Source: Clostridia bacterium BRH_c25
GTDB lineage: Bacteria > Bacillota_A > Clostridia > Lutisporales > Lutisporaceae
Length of the DNA: 37,859 nucleotides
NCBI GenBank assembly: GCA_001515955.1
Contig: LOES01000089.1
Coordinates: forward strand, 1-37,859
Direction of reading: 5' to 3'
Positions 23,114 to 33,092 of this stretch are shown here, piece by piece. The notes beneath the pieces are model-generated. The model was not told the DNA's origin and ran no database searches. It saw only the letters and a list, made by a program, of their open reading frames with translations. Both the position numbers and the translations under genes were made by a program. The number at the start of each line of letters is the position of its first letter. Position 1 is the first letter of the stretch.

Positions 23114-24169
23114 CTACAGCAGATGAGTGATAAAATCCTTCAGGCTCTCGCGCTTTCTGCCCCTTATTCCAACTACCTGCTCTGATGCGACCATAGAATT
23201 CAAAACAGCCTCTTCCTCGCATTCGGCTACCGCCCTGAAAACCTCATCAAGCTTATCTTCCTTCAGTATTCTTATATCAATTATTTCCTTGCCCGACCGG
23301 TTTTCCAGTACATTTGCCGTAGAGAAGGCAAACATTATTTCTCCGCTCCCGTGACCGATATATGAGCCCAGCCTTGCCAAGCCCACTCCCGCCCTCCTGC
23401 ATATTCTTCCAAGCTGTCTGCTGTCAAGGGGCACATCTGTTGCTATGATTGAAATGATAGAACCTTTATCTTCATGGTTCTCCGCCTCAAGAGCTTTAGA
23501 AATCTCACTTCCGATGTTTTTCCCGTTAATGGACAGGTCCTTTAACCGTCCATGGTTGGACAGAACCAGAACTCCTACGGTAAAAGCTTGTCCATCCAGT
23601 GATACGACCCGTGATGCGGAACCGATGCCGCCCTTAAGGTGATGGCAGCTCATACCCTTGCCCGCACCGGTATCCCCTTCGTCAAAATCTACTGCTGCAG
23701 CTTCTATGGCTTCAAATACATGCTCCTTTTTTACGGCTCTCAGTTGAATATCGTTGAGGTAGCTGTCATTGCATTCGAATACCAACGGATTGACAGACTC
23801 TATTTCCACATTATCTTTTTTCCCTTCTTTTATCAAGTACTCCACTACCGCATCATGAACCAGTCCGACATTCAGTGTATTGGTCAGAGCTATAACCGAT
23901 TCCATACTTCCCAGTTCGTCAACCTGCACCAGTCCAAGGGATTTTCCAAAGCCATTCAATACATAGGAGCCTGCAACTAGTTTATTTGTAAAAATATTCT
24001 CTTCCGATGGAATTATTACCGTAACACCGGTTTTGCTTTCCTCGGTGTCAATAGTGCAATGTCCTACCCGGACGCCTTCCACATCAGTTATTTTGTTCAG
24101 CCTTCCCTTCGGCAGCTCACCTATTCTTATTCCATAGTCTTCTATTCTTTTTTGCTTTACCATACTCAT
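23114..24169 (-). CDS. S58 (P1) aminopeptidase with Ser nucleophile, DmpA-like
   Basis: This self-cleaving N-terminal-nucleophile peptidase, 351 aa, belongs to the DmpA/BapA family (L-aminopeptidase/D-esterase or beta-aminopeptidase). The cleavage site is G236-S237 in HEDKGSIISIIATDVPLDSRQL, giving Ser237 as nucleophile. Other family motifs are RLNKITDVEGVRVGHCTI and GDTGAGKGMSCHHLKGGIGSASR (166-188). The start could also be ATG 24163, which is better spaced from GAGGTG. It is only distantly like the Thr-type S58 protein at 6826-7788. It lies between hsdM (28 bases upstream) and the D,D-dipeptidase, all on one strand. Confidence 0.85.
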   Translation of the reverse strand: MSMVKQKRIEDYGIRIGELPKGRLNKITDVEGVRVGHCTIDTEESKTGVTVIIPSEENIFTNKLVAGSYVLNGFGKSLGLVQVDELGSMESVIALTNTLNVGLVHDAVVEYLIKEGKKDNVEIESVNPLVFECNDSYLNDIQLRAVKKEHVFEAIEAAAVDFDEGDTGAGKGMSCHHLKGGIGSASRVVSLDGQAFTVGVLVLSNHGRLKDLSINGKNIGSEISKALEAENHEDKGSIISIIATDVPLDSRQLGRICRRAGVGLARLGSYIGHGSGEIMFAFSTANVLENRSGKEIIDIRILKEDKLDEVFRAVAECEEEAVLNSMVASEQVVGIRGRKRESLKDFITHLL

Positions 24170-24197
24170 TTCACCTCAAATTCTAATATACACTTTT

Positions 24198-25679
24198 TTA
24201 TATGCTTCTCATTATCTCCTTGAAGCTCTCCAGTGCTGATTCCAGATTTTCTATAATATCAATTGCCAACTCATCCGGGTCAGGCAGATTATCAAGGTCT
24301 GCAAGACTTTTGTCCTTTATCCAGGTAATATCAAGGCTTGTTTTATCACGGTTAATAATCTCGTCATAGGTAAACTTCCTCCACCGGCCTTCCGGATTCG
24401 TTTCAGGATGCCAGGATTCTTCCCTTTTGTGTCTGTTTTCAATATTGTAACAATCTACGAAGTTATCAAGATCATCAACCTTTAACGGGTTTTTCTTTAA
24501 GGTAAAGTGAATATTTGTTCTGAAATCATATATCCACACTTCTTTAGTCCACGGATCTTTACTTGCCGGCTTATTGTCAAAGAATATTACATTTGCCTTT
24601 ACACCCTGTTTGTAGAAGATTCCCGTAGGCAATCGCAGTATAGTGTGAAGATCTGTAGTTTCAAGAAGCTTCTTTCTTATTGTTTCACCAGCTCCACCCT
24701 CAAAAAGAACATTGTCAGGCACAACAACAGCAGCCTTACCGTCTGTCTTAAGAATTGTCCTTATATGCTGTATAAAATTCAACTGCTTATTGCTGGTGGC
24801 TGCCCAGAAGTCCTGACGGTTATATGTAAGATCTTCGCTTTCCTGCTCACCTTCTTCATTTGTAAAGGTCATGCTGCTTTTCTTCCCAAAGGGCGGATTG
24901 GTAAGTACATAATCCACTCTCAAGCCCGTATCAGCAACGAGAGAGTCTGCTGAGGAAATAAAATTTTCCCCTTCAATATCCCCGATATTATGCAGGAACA
25001 TATTCATAAGAGCCAACCTTCTGGTATTAGCTACGATTTCATTGCCAAAGAAAGTCCCATGCTTAAGAAACCTGCTTTGCTCCTTATCCAGCTTATAATT
25101 CTTCAGGATGGAATCGTAAGCCGCCAGCAAAAACCCGCCCGTACCGCAGGCAGGGTCAGATATAGTCTTCATAGGCTCAGGCCTCATACATTTCACAATG
25201 GCTTTTATAAGGGCTCTGGGGGTAAAGTACTGACCCGCTCCACTCTTTACATCCTCAGCATTCTTTTCAAGAAGCCCCTCATATATCTGACCTTTTATAT
25301 CGGTACCCATTGTGCTCCACTGCTCTTTATCAATCATATCTATCAATCTGGAAAGCTTTGCAGGGTCCTGTATCTTGTTCTGTGATTTGATAAATATCTG
25401 ACCTAGTATTCCTTTAAGCTTCCCTAATTCACGCAACAATTCGCTATAGTGGAGTTCCAATTCAGCTCCACGTTTTTCGGTAAGGCTTTCCCATCCGTAC
25501 TTTTTGGGTACGGGTAGTGTTCTATTATAAGGCGGCTTTGAATATTCATCTGCAAGCTTCAGGAACAACAAATATGTGAGCTGCTCCAGATAATCTCCAT
25601 AGCCTACCCCATCATCCCTTAAAGTATTACAGAAACTCCATATCTTCGATACTACACTTGTAGTATTGTTTTCACTCAA
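24198..25679 (-). CDS. hsdM: Type I restriction-modification methyltransferase subunit HsdM
   Basis: This N6-adenine DNA methyltransferase, 493 aa, modifies the sequence chosen by HsdS. AdoMet motif I is DPACGTGGF (175-183) and catalytic motif IV is NPPF (261-264). An N-terminal helical HsdM_N domain covers about 10-140. The ATG overlaps the hsdS stop by 4 bases. Coils at the C-terminus (LADLDNLPDPDELAIDIIENLESAL) probably contact HsdS. The gene order hsdR-hsdS-hsdM is one of several common type I layouts. Confidence 0.93.
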   Translation of the reverse strand: MSENNTTSVVSKIWSFCNTLRDDGVGYGDYLEQLTYLLFLKLADEYSKPPYNRTLPVPKKYGWESLTEKRGAELELHYSELLRELGKLKGILGQIFIKSQNKIQDPAKLSRLIDMIDKEQWSTMGTDIKGQIYEGLLEKNAEDVKSGAGQYFTPRALIKAIVKCMRPEPMKTISDPACGTGGFLLAAYDSILKNYKLDKEQSRFLKHGTFFGNEIVANTRRLALMNMFLHNIGDIEGENFISSADSLVADTGLRVDYVLTNPPFGKKSSMTFTNEEGEQESEDLTYNRQDFWAATSNKQLNFIQHIRTILKTDGKAAVVVPDNVLFEGGAGETIRKKLLETTDLHTILRLPTGIFYKQGVKANVIFFDNKPASKDPWTKEVWIYDFRTNIHFTLKKNPLKVDDLDNFVDCYNIENRHKREESWHPETNPEGRWRKFTYDEIINRDKTSLDITWIKDKSLADLDNLPDPDELAIDIIENLESALESFKEIMRSI

Positions 25680-27145
25680 TTCTTTGTCCTCCTCTTACCG
25701 GTCTTCTTAGGTTGCTGTGATTCTCTTTCAGTCTTTATTCTCTCTAATAGCTTTTCAGCCGGTTCATCATTTGGGTCTTGAGGTACAAGTTTGCCTTCAA
25801 AGGCTTTCTTTAATATGCTCTGACGTAAAGTTTCTGCTTGTACTAAGCCCTGTTCAATAATTTCCTCAATTTTATCACAAACAGATAAGCGGGACTCAAT
25901 TTCTTGAACAATTTGCAATTGCTCGCCAAGCGAACAAATTGGAATGACTAATTCCTTTAATTGAGTTGTATTCACTCTTGGACGGCCAACTCCATGAATC
26001 TTATTTTCAAGAATTTTGAAAACTTGTCTAGAAGAAAGAAAGAATCCCAGATATTTGTTATTAATTTTTTTACCTTTTATACGAACACAGAAACAATCGG
26101 CTTTATTTATAGCTTTTTGTATATATTCTGGTAATAACACCACTCTGACCTTCTCACTAATGAACGAAGAAAAAATAATGTCTCCTGCCGAAACTGTGTG
26201 CTTTTTCAGCTTCTCATACTTTTCTTCTGTTACATAAGATTTCTTATCTTCAAAAAACTCAAGCTCACCAATATTTTCTAAGCGTATTACCCTAATACCC
26301 TGCTCCACATAATCAGAACTTTTGAGGTTAGAACCAAAAGGTCCATCAAATATCTCAGCACTAGTATTCCCTAGCCTCACCCTAGCCCAGTGTTCTGGGA
26401 GTATCGGTAGTTCTGAAGTTTCTTCAATAGCCCCTAAATTATTATTTATATTTGGCTTAAGTTTTTTCCTACTTTCCTTAGAAATTTTAGCTCGCTCAGT
26501 TAGTATCTCTTCAAGCAGCTCTGATCTTATAGACAAGTCCTTTTGTTCTTTTCTCCATTCTTCTGTCAACTTCCCCTCAAAAGCCCATTTGAGAACAGCT
26601 TGACGATATACCTTCAATTGCTGTTGTGCTAGCTTTAGACTTTCGACTCCCTTGTCGAGTTCACTGAAAAGTTCTTCAAGTTTTGCTACAATGCGATGCT
26701 GCTCAGATAGTGGTGGAATCGAAAAATCATAGTTCCATAAGAGACTAGGGTCAACATGAGGAGTTCCCGTACCTTTGGCATGTGTATTAATCTCAATATA
26801 CTTAGATTGAAGAAAGTAATAGGCATAGTCATTCAATATTCCCGGAAAGTTAATCCTTACTAATGTACTTCCTAGTACCCCTTTTACTGCCTTGCCAACA
26901 TAACCTGAACGTGACCCATCCCAAACCATAAGAAAATCATTATTATCACATAAAACACACCCTATACCATCTGTGTACTCATCTATTATGTTTTTTTCAA
27001 AAGCTTGTATATTTACATAAGGTAAACTACATATATCTGTCACTTCTTTTGAGACATTTTTGGGCTTCTTACCCTTTTCGGATACAACAAACTCTCCAAG
27101 CTTTGTTTTAACCCACCCTCTTGGTAGTTCACTTCCACTCTCCAT
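25676..27145 (-). CDS. hsdS: Type I restriction-modification specificity subunit HsdS
   Basis: The DNA-recognition subunit, 489 aa. Two target-recognition domains are seen: residues about 5-150 and 245-420. Each is followed by a conserved helical spacer (SIPPLSEQHRIVAKLEELFSEL near 150; SLGEQLQIVQEIESRL near 425) and the repeated AVLKWAFEGKL / SILKKAFEGKL. The target sequence cannot be read from the protein. No second hsdS copy, inverted repeat or recombinase is present, so phase variation by shuffling is unlikely here. Confidence 0.92.
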   Translation of the reverse strand: MESGSELPRGWVKTKLGEFVVSEKGKKPKNVSKEVTDICSLPYVNIQAFEKNIIDEYTDGIGCVLCDNNDFLMVWDGSRSGYVGKAVKGVLGSTLVRINFPGILNDYAYYFLQSKYIEINTHAKGTGTPHVDPSLLWNYDFSIPPLSEQHRIVAKLEELFSELDKGVESLKLAQQQLKVYRQAVLKWAFEGKLTEEWRKEQKDLSIRSELLEEILTERAKISKESRKKLKPNINNNLGAIEETSELPILPEHWARVRLGNTSAEIFDGPFGSNLKSSDYVEQGIRVIRLENIGELEFFEDKKSYVTEEKYEKLKKHTVSAGDIIFSSFISEKVRVVLLPEYIQKAINKADCFCVRIKGKKINNKYLGFFLSSRQVFKILENKIHGVGRPRVNTTQLKELVIPICSLGEQLQIVQEIESRLSVCDKIEEIIEQGLVQAETLRQSILKKAFEGKLVPQDPNDEPAEKLLERIKTERESQQPKKTGKRRTKN

Positions 27146-27148
27146 CCC

Positions 27149-29902
27149 TTACGCCACCAATCCTTCATTCAATTCTGCAATAATTTCATCTGTTTTATCT
27201 CCAAATAACTGCCACATCCTGCCCAATCCGCCTTTTGCATCAAATGGTGCGTAGTCCAGGTCTTCCTTATCCAAATGGAAGGACATGGTTATATGGTCTT
27301 TTACCATACGAAGCCACTCCATCTGCTCTGCACTAAACTTCAGGGCTCCTGCCTGCTTCCTGAATGCCCATTCCTGGAAATTCTTATCTACAGTTTTATC
27401 ATAAGGTATCAATGTTCCATCAATACCTGCTACTCTTCTTACCAGCGAAACAAGTGCAATCAACTCATTTTTAGGGTTGCCACATTCCACATTATCCAGC
27501 TGCTCGTATGCCTGCCATACTCTGTAAGGTGCAAGAGTAGGCTTGTCAGTTTTAAGTATTTCCAAAAGCTCTTTAACCATAGCATAGGTTAATTCCCTGC
27601 GCCTGTATGGCTGGCTGTAGAAAATCTGAAGTGCGGTTATTTCATCCTTATGGCTGTCGATATACACTTTAAAATCCCCCACTACTTCAGCTGCATTATC
27701 CTTTGCCTGCTTATCCCAACCGGCAAAATCCACTGTATCAATATTAACAGCATCTATAATCTGCTCATGAGCCTTTCTCACATTTTCTACATATGTGTTC
27801 AACTCACCCGTGAATGCAGTGGCAGCTTCCTTTTTCAATTCTTCTTGTATTTCTGCAAGCTGAGGAGGCTCAGGGTTTACTTCTTCCGGAATACCAAGCC
27901 TTTGCCGGGCAGTCTCCTCAATTATATCCGGATTATACGCATCCAGCAAAGCTTTTGCTGCCTGTTTCAAGCTCTTACCGTGAGCTTTCTGCCGGAACAG
28001 CTCTTTTTCCTTGTCTGTCAGCTGCTTTTCAAGTCTTATCAATCGATTGGCAAGACTTGTATAAAGATCCTCATCCCTTGCACCCACTGCAATAGCTGTT
28101 AATAGGTCTTTCAATGAAACTGTCGGTTTTCTTTCAAGAGGTCTGCTGTCGGTTTTTATTGATTTTGTAACACCTATAGCATCTACTATGGCAAAGTGAT
28201 CTTTGGTGTATTGTGCTGAAGGTGTAACTTTTCTAAGATCATCAAGTGTTATTGTACGTGTACCTCTCCCTTTCATCTGTTCAAAATAATTCTTGCTCTT
28301 TACATCACGCATGAAAATAAGACACTCCAAGGGTTTTACATCAGTGCCCGTCGCAATCATATCAACAGTAACGGCGATTCTTGGGTCGTAGTCATTTCTG
28401 AATTGAGCCAATACTGATTTGGGATCTTCTTCGGAATTATATGTAACCTTTTTGCAAAAGGCATTCCCTTCATTAAATTCCTCTCTGACAATCTGTATAA
28501 TATCATCTGCATGGCTGTCGGTCTTTGCAAATATAAGAGTCTTGGGAACCTCATTACGATGGGGGAATATCTCCGGAAGTTTTTCTTTAAAGGTTCTGAT
28601 TATCGCTCTTATTTGTGTCAGATTCACTACTTCATCATCCAGCTTCTTTGAGTTATAAGCAAAATCCTCATCCAACTGCTCCCACCGCTTGCGCCTTGTA
28701 AGCTTTTCCCTCTTGTCTACATATTCACCCTTCCATATAACCGATCCGGCTTTTGTTATCTGTGTTTCAATCAGATATACATTATATCCGACATTAACTC
28801 CATCAACTATAGCTTCTTCATGAGTATACTCACTCACTATATTTTGATTGAAAAAGCCGAAGGTTCTGTTGTCAGGAGTTGCCGTAAGACCTATCAGGAA
28901 AGCATCAAAGTAATCCAATACCTGCTTCCACAAGTTATAAATACTCCTATGGCACTCATCTATAACAATGAAATCAAAAAACTCAATGGGTACTCTATCA
29001 TTATAGGCAACTGGAACCGGCTCCCTTTTTTCCCACCGTACCTCTCCCGGGTTTATTTCTTCTTCAGTCTCTGCAAGCTCCTCCCCCTTCAGGATTGAAT
29101 ACAGCCTCTGAACTGTGCTGATGCAAACATGACAATCGGAAGGGATATAACTTGATTTCAGGCGTTGCACATTATAGAGTTCTGTAAACTTTCTGTTGTC
29201 ATCATTAGGCAGGTAAGATAAAAACTCCTGCTCAGCCTGCTCTCCAAGGTTCTTCGTATCAACAAGAAACAAGACCCTTTTTGCTCCTGCATATTTCAGA
29301 AGCCTATATATTGAAGTAATGGCTGTATAAGTCTTTCCAGAGCCTGTAGCCATCTGGACAAGGGCTCTGGGCTTATTCGCTTTAAAGGATATTTCCAGAT
29401 TATTGATCGCTTTTATTTGACAATCACGAAGCCCTGCTTCCGGTAATCCCGGAATATCCAGCAGTCTGCTCCTAATTGGTCTGGTCTTTTTCAGTATATC
29501 CCTTAATGTCTCAGGTCTGAAAAAAGTATATATTTCCCTTGCCCTTGGTTTTGGATCACGGTAGTCTGTAAAATGTGTAACAGCTCCTGTGCTTTCACAA
29601 ACAAACGGGAGAGGGTCATTATTAAGATATTTAAGCTTACTTTTTGCATACTCCCCTGACTGATCCTCAACAACAGTCAGCTTATACCCTTCTTCTTCCT
29701 TTTTGGCTTCTATTACTCCAACAGGTTTCTGGTCGACAAATAAAATATAATCAGCCGGTCCAACATCCGTTTGATATTCACGAACAGCTACACCAGCACC
29801 GGCAAACAGATTTATTTCATTTTTGTTCTGGATTTTCCAGCCACAAGCTCTTAGCTGTCTATCAATATTATCTCTTGCTATCTGTTCAGGGTTTTGATTC
29901 AT
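27149..29902 (-). CDS. hsdR: Type I restriction endonuclease subunit HsdR
   Basis: The motor and nuclease subunit, 917 aa. The N-terminal PD-(D/E)xK nuclease is marked by D51 (PADYILF) and E65-A-K67 (VIEAKKE). The SF2 helicase follows, with Walker A ATGSGKT (185-191), DECH box in VIDECHR and motif III GLTATP, and then the helicase C domain (FAKTDSHADD, MKGRGTRT). A C-terminal HsdR-type domain completes it. It is first in the operon, with hsdS starting 4 bases after it. GGGAGATGG precedes the ATG. The 29903-30048 gap holds no clear gene and no strong promoter. Confidence 0.93.
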   Translation of the reverse strand: MNQNPEQIARDNIDRQLRACGWKIQNKNEINLFAGAGVAVREYQTDVGPADYILFVDQKPVGVIEAKKEEEGYKLTVVEDQSGEYAKSKLKYLNNDPLPFVCESTGAVTHFTDYRDPKPRAREIYTFFRPETLRDILKKTRPIRSRLLDIPGLPEAGLRDCQIKAINNLEISFKANKPRALVQMATGSGKTYTAITSIYRLLKYAGAKRVLFLVDTKNLGEQAEQEFLSYLPNDDNRKFTELYNVQRLKSSYIPSDCHVCISTVQRLYSILKGEELAETEEEINPGEVRWEKREPVPVAYNDRVPIEFFDFIVIDECHRSIYNLWKQVLDYFDAFLIGLTATPDNRTFGFFNQNIVSEYTHEEAIVDGVNVGYNVYLIETQITKAGSVIWKGEYVDKREKLTRRKRWEQLDEDFAYNSKKLDDEVVNLTQIRAIIRTFKEKLPEIFPHRNEVPKTLIFAKTDSHADDIIQIVREEFNEGNAFCKKVTYNSEEDPKSVLAQFRNDYDPRIAVTVDMIATGTDVKPLECLIFMRDVKSKNYFEQMKGRGTRTITLDDLRKVTPSAQYTKDHFAIVDAIGVTKSIKTDSRPLERKPTVSLKDLLTAIAVGARDEDLYTSLANRLIRLEKQLTDKEKELFRQKAHGKSLKQAAKALLDAYNPDIIEETARQRLGIPEEVNPEPPQLAEIQEELKKEAATAFTGELNTYVENVRKAHEQIIDAVNIDTVDFAGWDKQAKDNAAEVVGDFKVYIDSHKDEITALQIFYSQPYRRRELTYAMVKELLEILKTDKPTLAPYRVWQAYEQLDNVECGNPKNELIALVSLVRRVAGIDGTLIPYDKTVDKNFQEWAFRKQAGALKFSAEQMEWLRMVKDHITMSFHLDKEDLDYAPFDAKGGLGRMWQLFGDKTDEIIAELNEGLVA

Positions 29903-30048
29903 TTTACCATCTCCCGCACAATAATTGGCTCTCTGCTTATTACAGTACGTTATCTACAAGCCTCATTTATCCAGTTCTAAGAATGTCTATTAATGGATAA
30001 TATTCTACATTCATACTAATATCCCTTTTAATATCTGGCTATAGCAGC

Positions 30049-30070
30049 AAAAAAGGGCTTCAAAGCCCTT
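30049..30070 (-). terminator. Terminator after the kinase/response-regulator remnant
   Basis: On the minus strand AAGGGCTT-TG-AAGCCCTT folds into an 8-bp stem (real loop 4-6 bases), followed by six Ts. It ends the minus-strand transcript of the hybrid kinase. Confidence 0.75.
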
Positions 30071-30181
30071 CAATCCTTCACTATTCTACATAGAAATATC
30101 GCAGCCCCCATATTATAAAGGAAACTTGCCCGTAAACCTTCTGTTTGCCAGGTCCGCCTCTGCGATCAGAAGCTTTAGCAT
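30071..30181 (-). pseudogene. Remnant of a response regulator receiver domain
   Basis: From ATG 30181 the minus strand encodes MLKLLIAEADLANRRFTGKF-PL, a stop (30113-30115), YGGCDISM, a stop (30086-30088), then NSEGLKG. In frame this follows the first 40 residues of a CheY-like receiver (LIAEDD..., YG-CDI, NG-EA), but it carries an Ala where the second acidic residue belongs and two stop codons. The rest of the domain is missing; a terminator follows. It starts 22 bases after the hybrid kinase stop, so it was probably its partner in a former operon. Confidence 0.6.
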
Positions 30182-30202
30182 TACAAACCCTTGTTATAAT
30201 TT

Positions 30203-32959
30203 TCAGGATAATCTCTTCTTATTGCTTTCATATACCTTATTAATAACAGAGAATAATTCCTCCATATCAACAGGCTTTGCTATATATGCATCCATCCCTA
30301 TAGCCAGGAACCTTTCCTTATCCCCCTTCAATGCAAAGGCAGTCAAGGCTATAATAGGCGTATGTTTATCCTTGTCTTCCTTTTCCCTGATTCTTTTGGC
30401 AGCTTCAATTCCATCCATAACAGGCATTTGAATATCCATAAGTATTATGTCGTATTTCTTTTTTTCAAAGGCACTCAAAGCCTCAAACCCATTATTGGCA
30501 GTATCCACATTACATCCCTTTTTCTCCAGCATACGAAATAAAACTATCCGATTCAGGCTATCATTCTCAACCAGAAGAATATCTATTGTTCTTGCCCCTT
30601 TATGAATACCGGACTTTGCATCCAGCCTCCCCTCAGATTCATTGACTGTTTCGAATCCGACAGTAAAGATAAAGGTGCTGCCTTTGCCTTCTATACTCTC
30701 GGCCCATATCCTTCCACCCATCATCCTTGCAAGCTGTTTGCAGATAACAAGCCCCAGGCCGGTGCCTCCAAACTCTTTGGTAATAGAGCTGTCTACCTGG
30801 CTGAAGCTTTTAAACAGCTTATCCATATTTTCAGGAGAAATACCTATACCAGTATCGGAGATTCTGAACTCCAACTCAATATCTTCACTTGTGCAATCAA
30901 CCTTTTTAACCTCAATTTTCACCTCACCACTGCGTGTGAACTTGATGCTGTTGCTTATAAGATTATCAAGTATCTGCCGCAGCCTGTTGGGATCTCCTAT
31001 TAAATATCTGGGGATACCATTTGAAAATAAATAATTGAATTCAAGCTTCTTAGCCTTTGCATTAACTGAATGAACTTTTACTATATCATATAGCAGAGTC
31101 TTTATATCAAACTCAATACTTTCCAAAGAAAGCTTCCCGGCCTCCATTTTGGAGAAATCCAATGCATCGTTTATAATGTTCAGAAGCGCCCCGGCACAGT
31201 TCTTGGCTATAGCCATGTTCTCCTTCTGCTCTTTATCCAGAACCGTAAGCATAGTCAAATCTATCATCCCAAGTATTCCGTTTAGTGGTGTCCTGATCTC
31301 ATGACTCATATTGGCCAAAAACTCGCTCTTGGCACGGTTAGCCGCTTCTGCGGCTTCTTTTGCCGCTCTTAATTCAAGCTCCACCTTCTTTCTATGATCG
31401 ATATCCGTGACTATCGACACTACATGATCCTGTTCCGGGCTGTACACCGCAAGAGAATACCACCTTCCGGACACCTCTGAATAGAATTCATCAATATAAA
31501 TACTTTGCCCTCTACGTATTACATCGCCGTATAGTTCAAAGTTTTTTGCAAACAGTTCTATATTTTGTGGAAATACTTCAGAATAGAGTTTTCCATCAAT
31601 ATTGTCATGTATAAAACCAAACATCTTTTTATAAGAATCATTCGTTTCAATAAACTGCATATCAACTATATTTCCCCTGTCATCATAAATAAACCTCTGA
31701 TAAGCAAATCCACTGTGCATATTGATAAAGAGAGAACGATACTTCTGCCGGCTTTTTATCAATTCAAGCTCCGACTTCTTCCTCTCGGAAATATCTGCAA
31801 CTATTACCGCAAGATACCCCTTTGCGGGAGAAAAGGCCGAAACCAAGTACCACTTATCTACAATGGGAGAATAATATTCACTGCCCTTTATATCTTTAAG
31901 AGCGGGACTCAACCTGTGATGATTCCTTATAGTTTTTATAAATTTTTCTCCAAAAATGGGATATATATCCATCATCCGTTTGTCAGCATCAATTTCTGGT
32001 TTTATGTTAAGCATTTTTTTAAAAGCATCATTTGCTTCTACATATTCGAGATCAACAGGCTCTCCATTTTCATCGTACACAATTCTGGTATATATAAACG
32101 CATCATTCATATTGGTAAATAAGGACTGATATTTCACCTGGCTTTCCAATAACTTCTTTTCTGCAATTTTTCTTTCTGAAATATCACGTCCTACTGATAA
32201 CAACATCTTTTTTCCGTTCATCTCATAGATATGAGCATTGACCTCCGTTGGAACAGTCGTACCATTTTTAGCTATGTCAACTACCTCAAATCTGGCATGA
32301 CCATTTTTATGTAAAAGCTCCATAATCGATGCTGCATTATGCCAGGTTCCTATATGGCTTATATCCTGCATTCTCATCCCTAATAGTTCTTCCTTGCTGT
32401 AGCCAAACCGCTCACAAGCCCTATTGTTCACTTCAATAATTCTGCCGGGCAACCCATTTTCTTCGATATTAATCAACATAATTGTGTCATTTATATTGTC
32501 ATACAGCCGGTGAAACTTGGCTAAGTTTTCGCGAAGCTCCCCCTCCATGCATTTTATATTTGTAATGTCACGGAACACCACAACTGCTCCATTGGTGCTT
32601 CCGTCTTCATCCTTAATGGGTGAGCAGCTTGCCGATATATAATATTTTATACCGCTTTTAGGTATAAGCAGCCAATGGTCTTTCAGCCCAACAGAAATGC
32701 CGGTTTCAACTGCTTTCACTATAGGGTTCTCTAACGGTTCTCCCATATTGATATTTATTATATTCAGCACTTCTGCAACCGGCCTGCCCAAGGCCTCTTC
32801 AGACTTCCAGCCTGTGAGAGCCTCTGCAGCATTGTTTATAAAGTCAATGCTTCCCTTTATATCTGTAGAGATAACGCCATCACCTATACAATCCAGCACA
32901 GCGGCCATTCTCTCCTTTGCAAGGTTATAGCGATATTTGCTGCTTTTTTTTATAGACAT
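30203..32959 (-). CDS. Hybrid histidine kinase with four PAS domains
   Basis: A 918-aa sensor kinase with no membrane segment, so likely cytoplasmic. Domains: four PAS at about 15-135, 145-265, 275-395 and 405-525; HisKA with phospho-acceptor H553 (MSHEIRTPLNG); HATPase with N-box NLISNSIKF (666-674), DTGIGI and GTGLGL (732-737); and a C-terminal receiver with Asp842 (ILMDIQMPVMDG) and Lys895. PAS3 and PAS4 look like an internal duplication (both SLF-NM---F-Y-R--YD--G). The receiver has END where EDD is usual. There is no HPt domain, so phosphate must pass to a separate HPt or the receiver acts in feedback. GGAAGGTGA precedes the ATG. A consensus promoter lies at 33093-33122. Signal unknown. 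Confidence 0.9.
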   Translation of the reverse strand: MSIKKSSKYRYNLAKERMAAVLDCIGDGVISTDIKGSIDFINNAAEALTGWKSEEALGRPVAEVLNIININMGEPLENPIVKAVETGISVGLKDHWLLIPKSGIKYYISASCSPIKDEDGSTNGAVVVFRDITNIKCMEGELRENLAKFHRLYDNINDTIMLINIEENGLPGRIIEVNNRACERFGYSKEELLGMRMQDISHIGTWHNAASIMELLHKNGHARFEVVDIAKNGTTVPTEVNAHIYEMNGKKMLLSVGRDISERKIAEKKLLESQVKYQSLFTNMNDAFIYTRIVYDENGEPVDLEYVEANDAFKKMLNIKPEIDADKRMMDIYPIFGEKFIKTIRNHHRLSPALKDIKGSEYYSPIVDKWYLVSAFSPAKGYLAVIVADISERKKSELELIKSRQKYRSLFINMHSGFAYQRFIYDDRGNIVDMQFIETNDSYKKMFGFIHDNIDGKLYSEVFPQNIELFAKNFELYGDVIRRGQSIYIDEFYSEVSGRWYSLAVYSPEQDHVVSIVTDIDHRKKVELELRAAKEAAEAANRAKSEFLANMSHEIRTPLNGILGMIDLTMLTVLDKEQKENMAIAKNCAGALLNIINDALDFSKMEAGKLSLESIEFDIKTLLYDIVKVHSVNAKAKKLEFNYLFSNGIPRYLIGDPNRLRQILDNLISNSIKFTRSGEVKIEVKKVDCTSEDIELEFRISDTGIGISPENMDKLFKSFSQVDSSITKEFGGTGLGLVICKQLARMMGGRIWAESIEGKGSTFIFTVGFETVNESEGRLDAKSGIHKGARTIDILLVENDSLNRIVLFRMLEKKGCNVDTANNGFEALSAFEKKKYDIILMDIQMPVMDGIEAAKRIREKEDKDKHTPIIALTAFALKGDKERFLAIGMDAYIAKPVDMEELFSVINKVYESNKKRLS

Positions 32960-33018
32960 GTTAAATCACCTTCCTGTCATATCAAACCAATCTTCCTATA
33001 TGCTTAATATTGCGAAAA

Positions 33019-33047
33019 GCACTTGTAAAATACAAGCGCTGTTTTTA
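33019..33047. terminator. Hairpin in the leader of the hybrid kinase gene
   Basis: GCACTTGTA (33019-33027) and TACAAGCGC (33031-33039) pair over 9 bp (one G-U on the minus strand). On the minus strand it is followed by CTTTT, and on the plus strand by TGTTTTT. Between the kinase promoter and its start it could act as an attenuator. On the plus strand it would end antisense transcripts. Confidence 0.45.
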
Positions 33048-33092
33048 TCTCATTATCAAAATGAACCTAACACAACTTATTACTATGGCAGA

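Noticed and set aside
25676..27145. Phase-variable hsdS system
   Set aside because: One hsdS only, with no inverted repeats, second specificity gene or recombinase in the neighbourhood.
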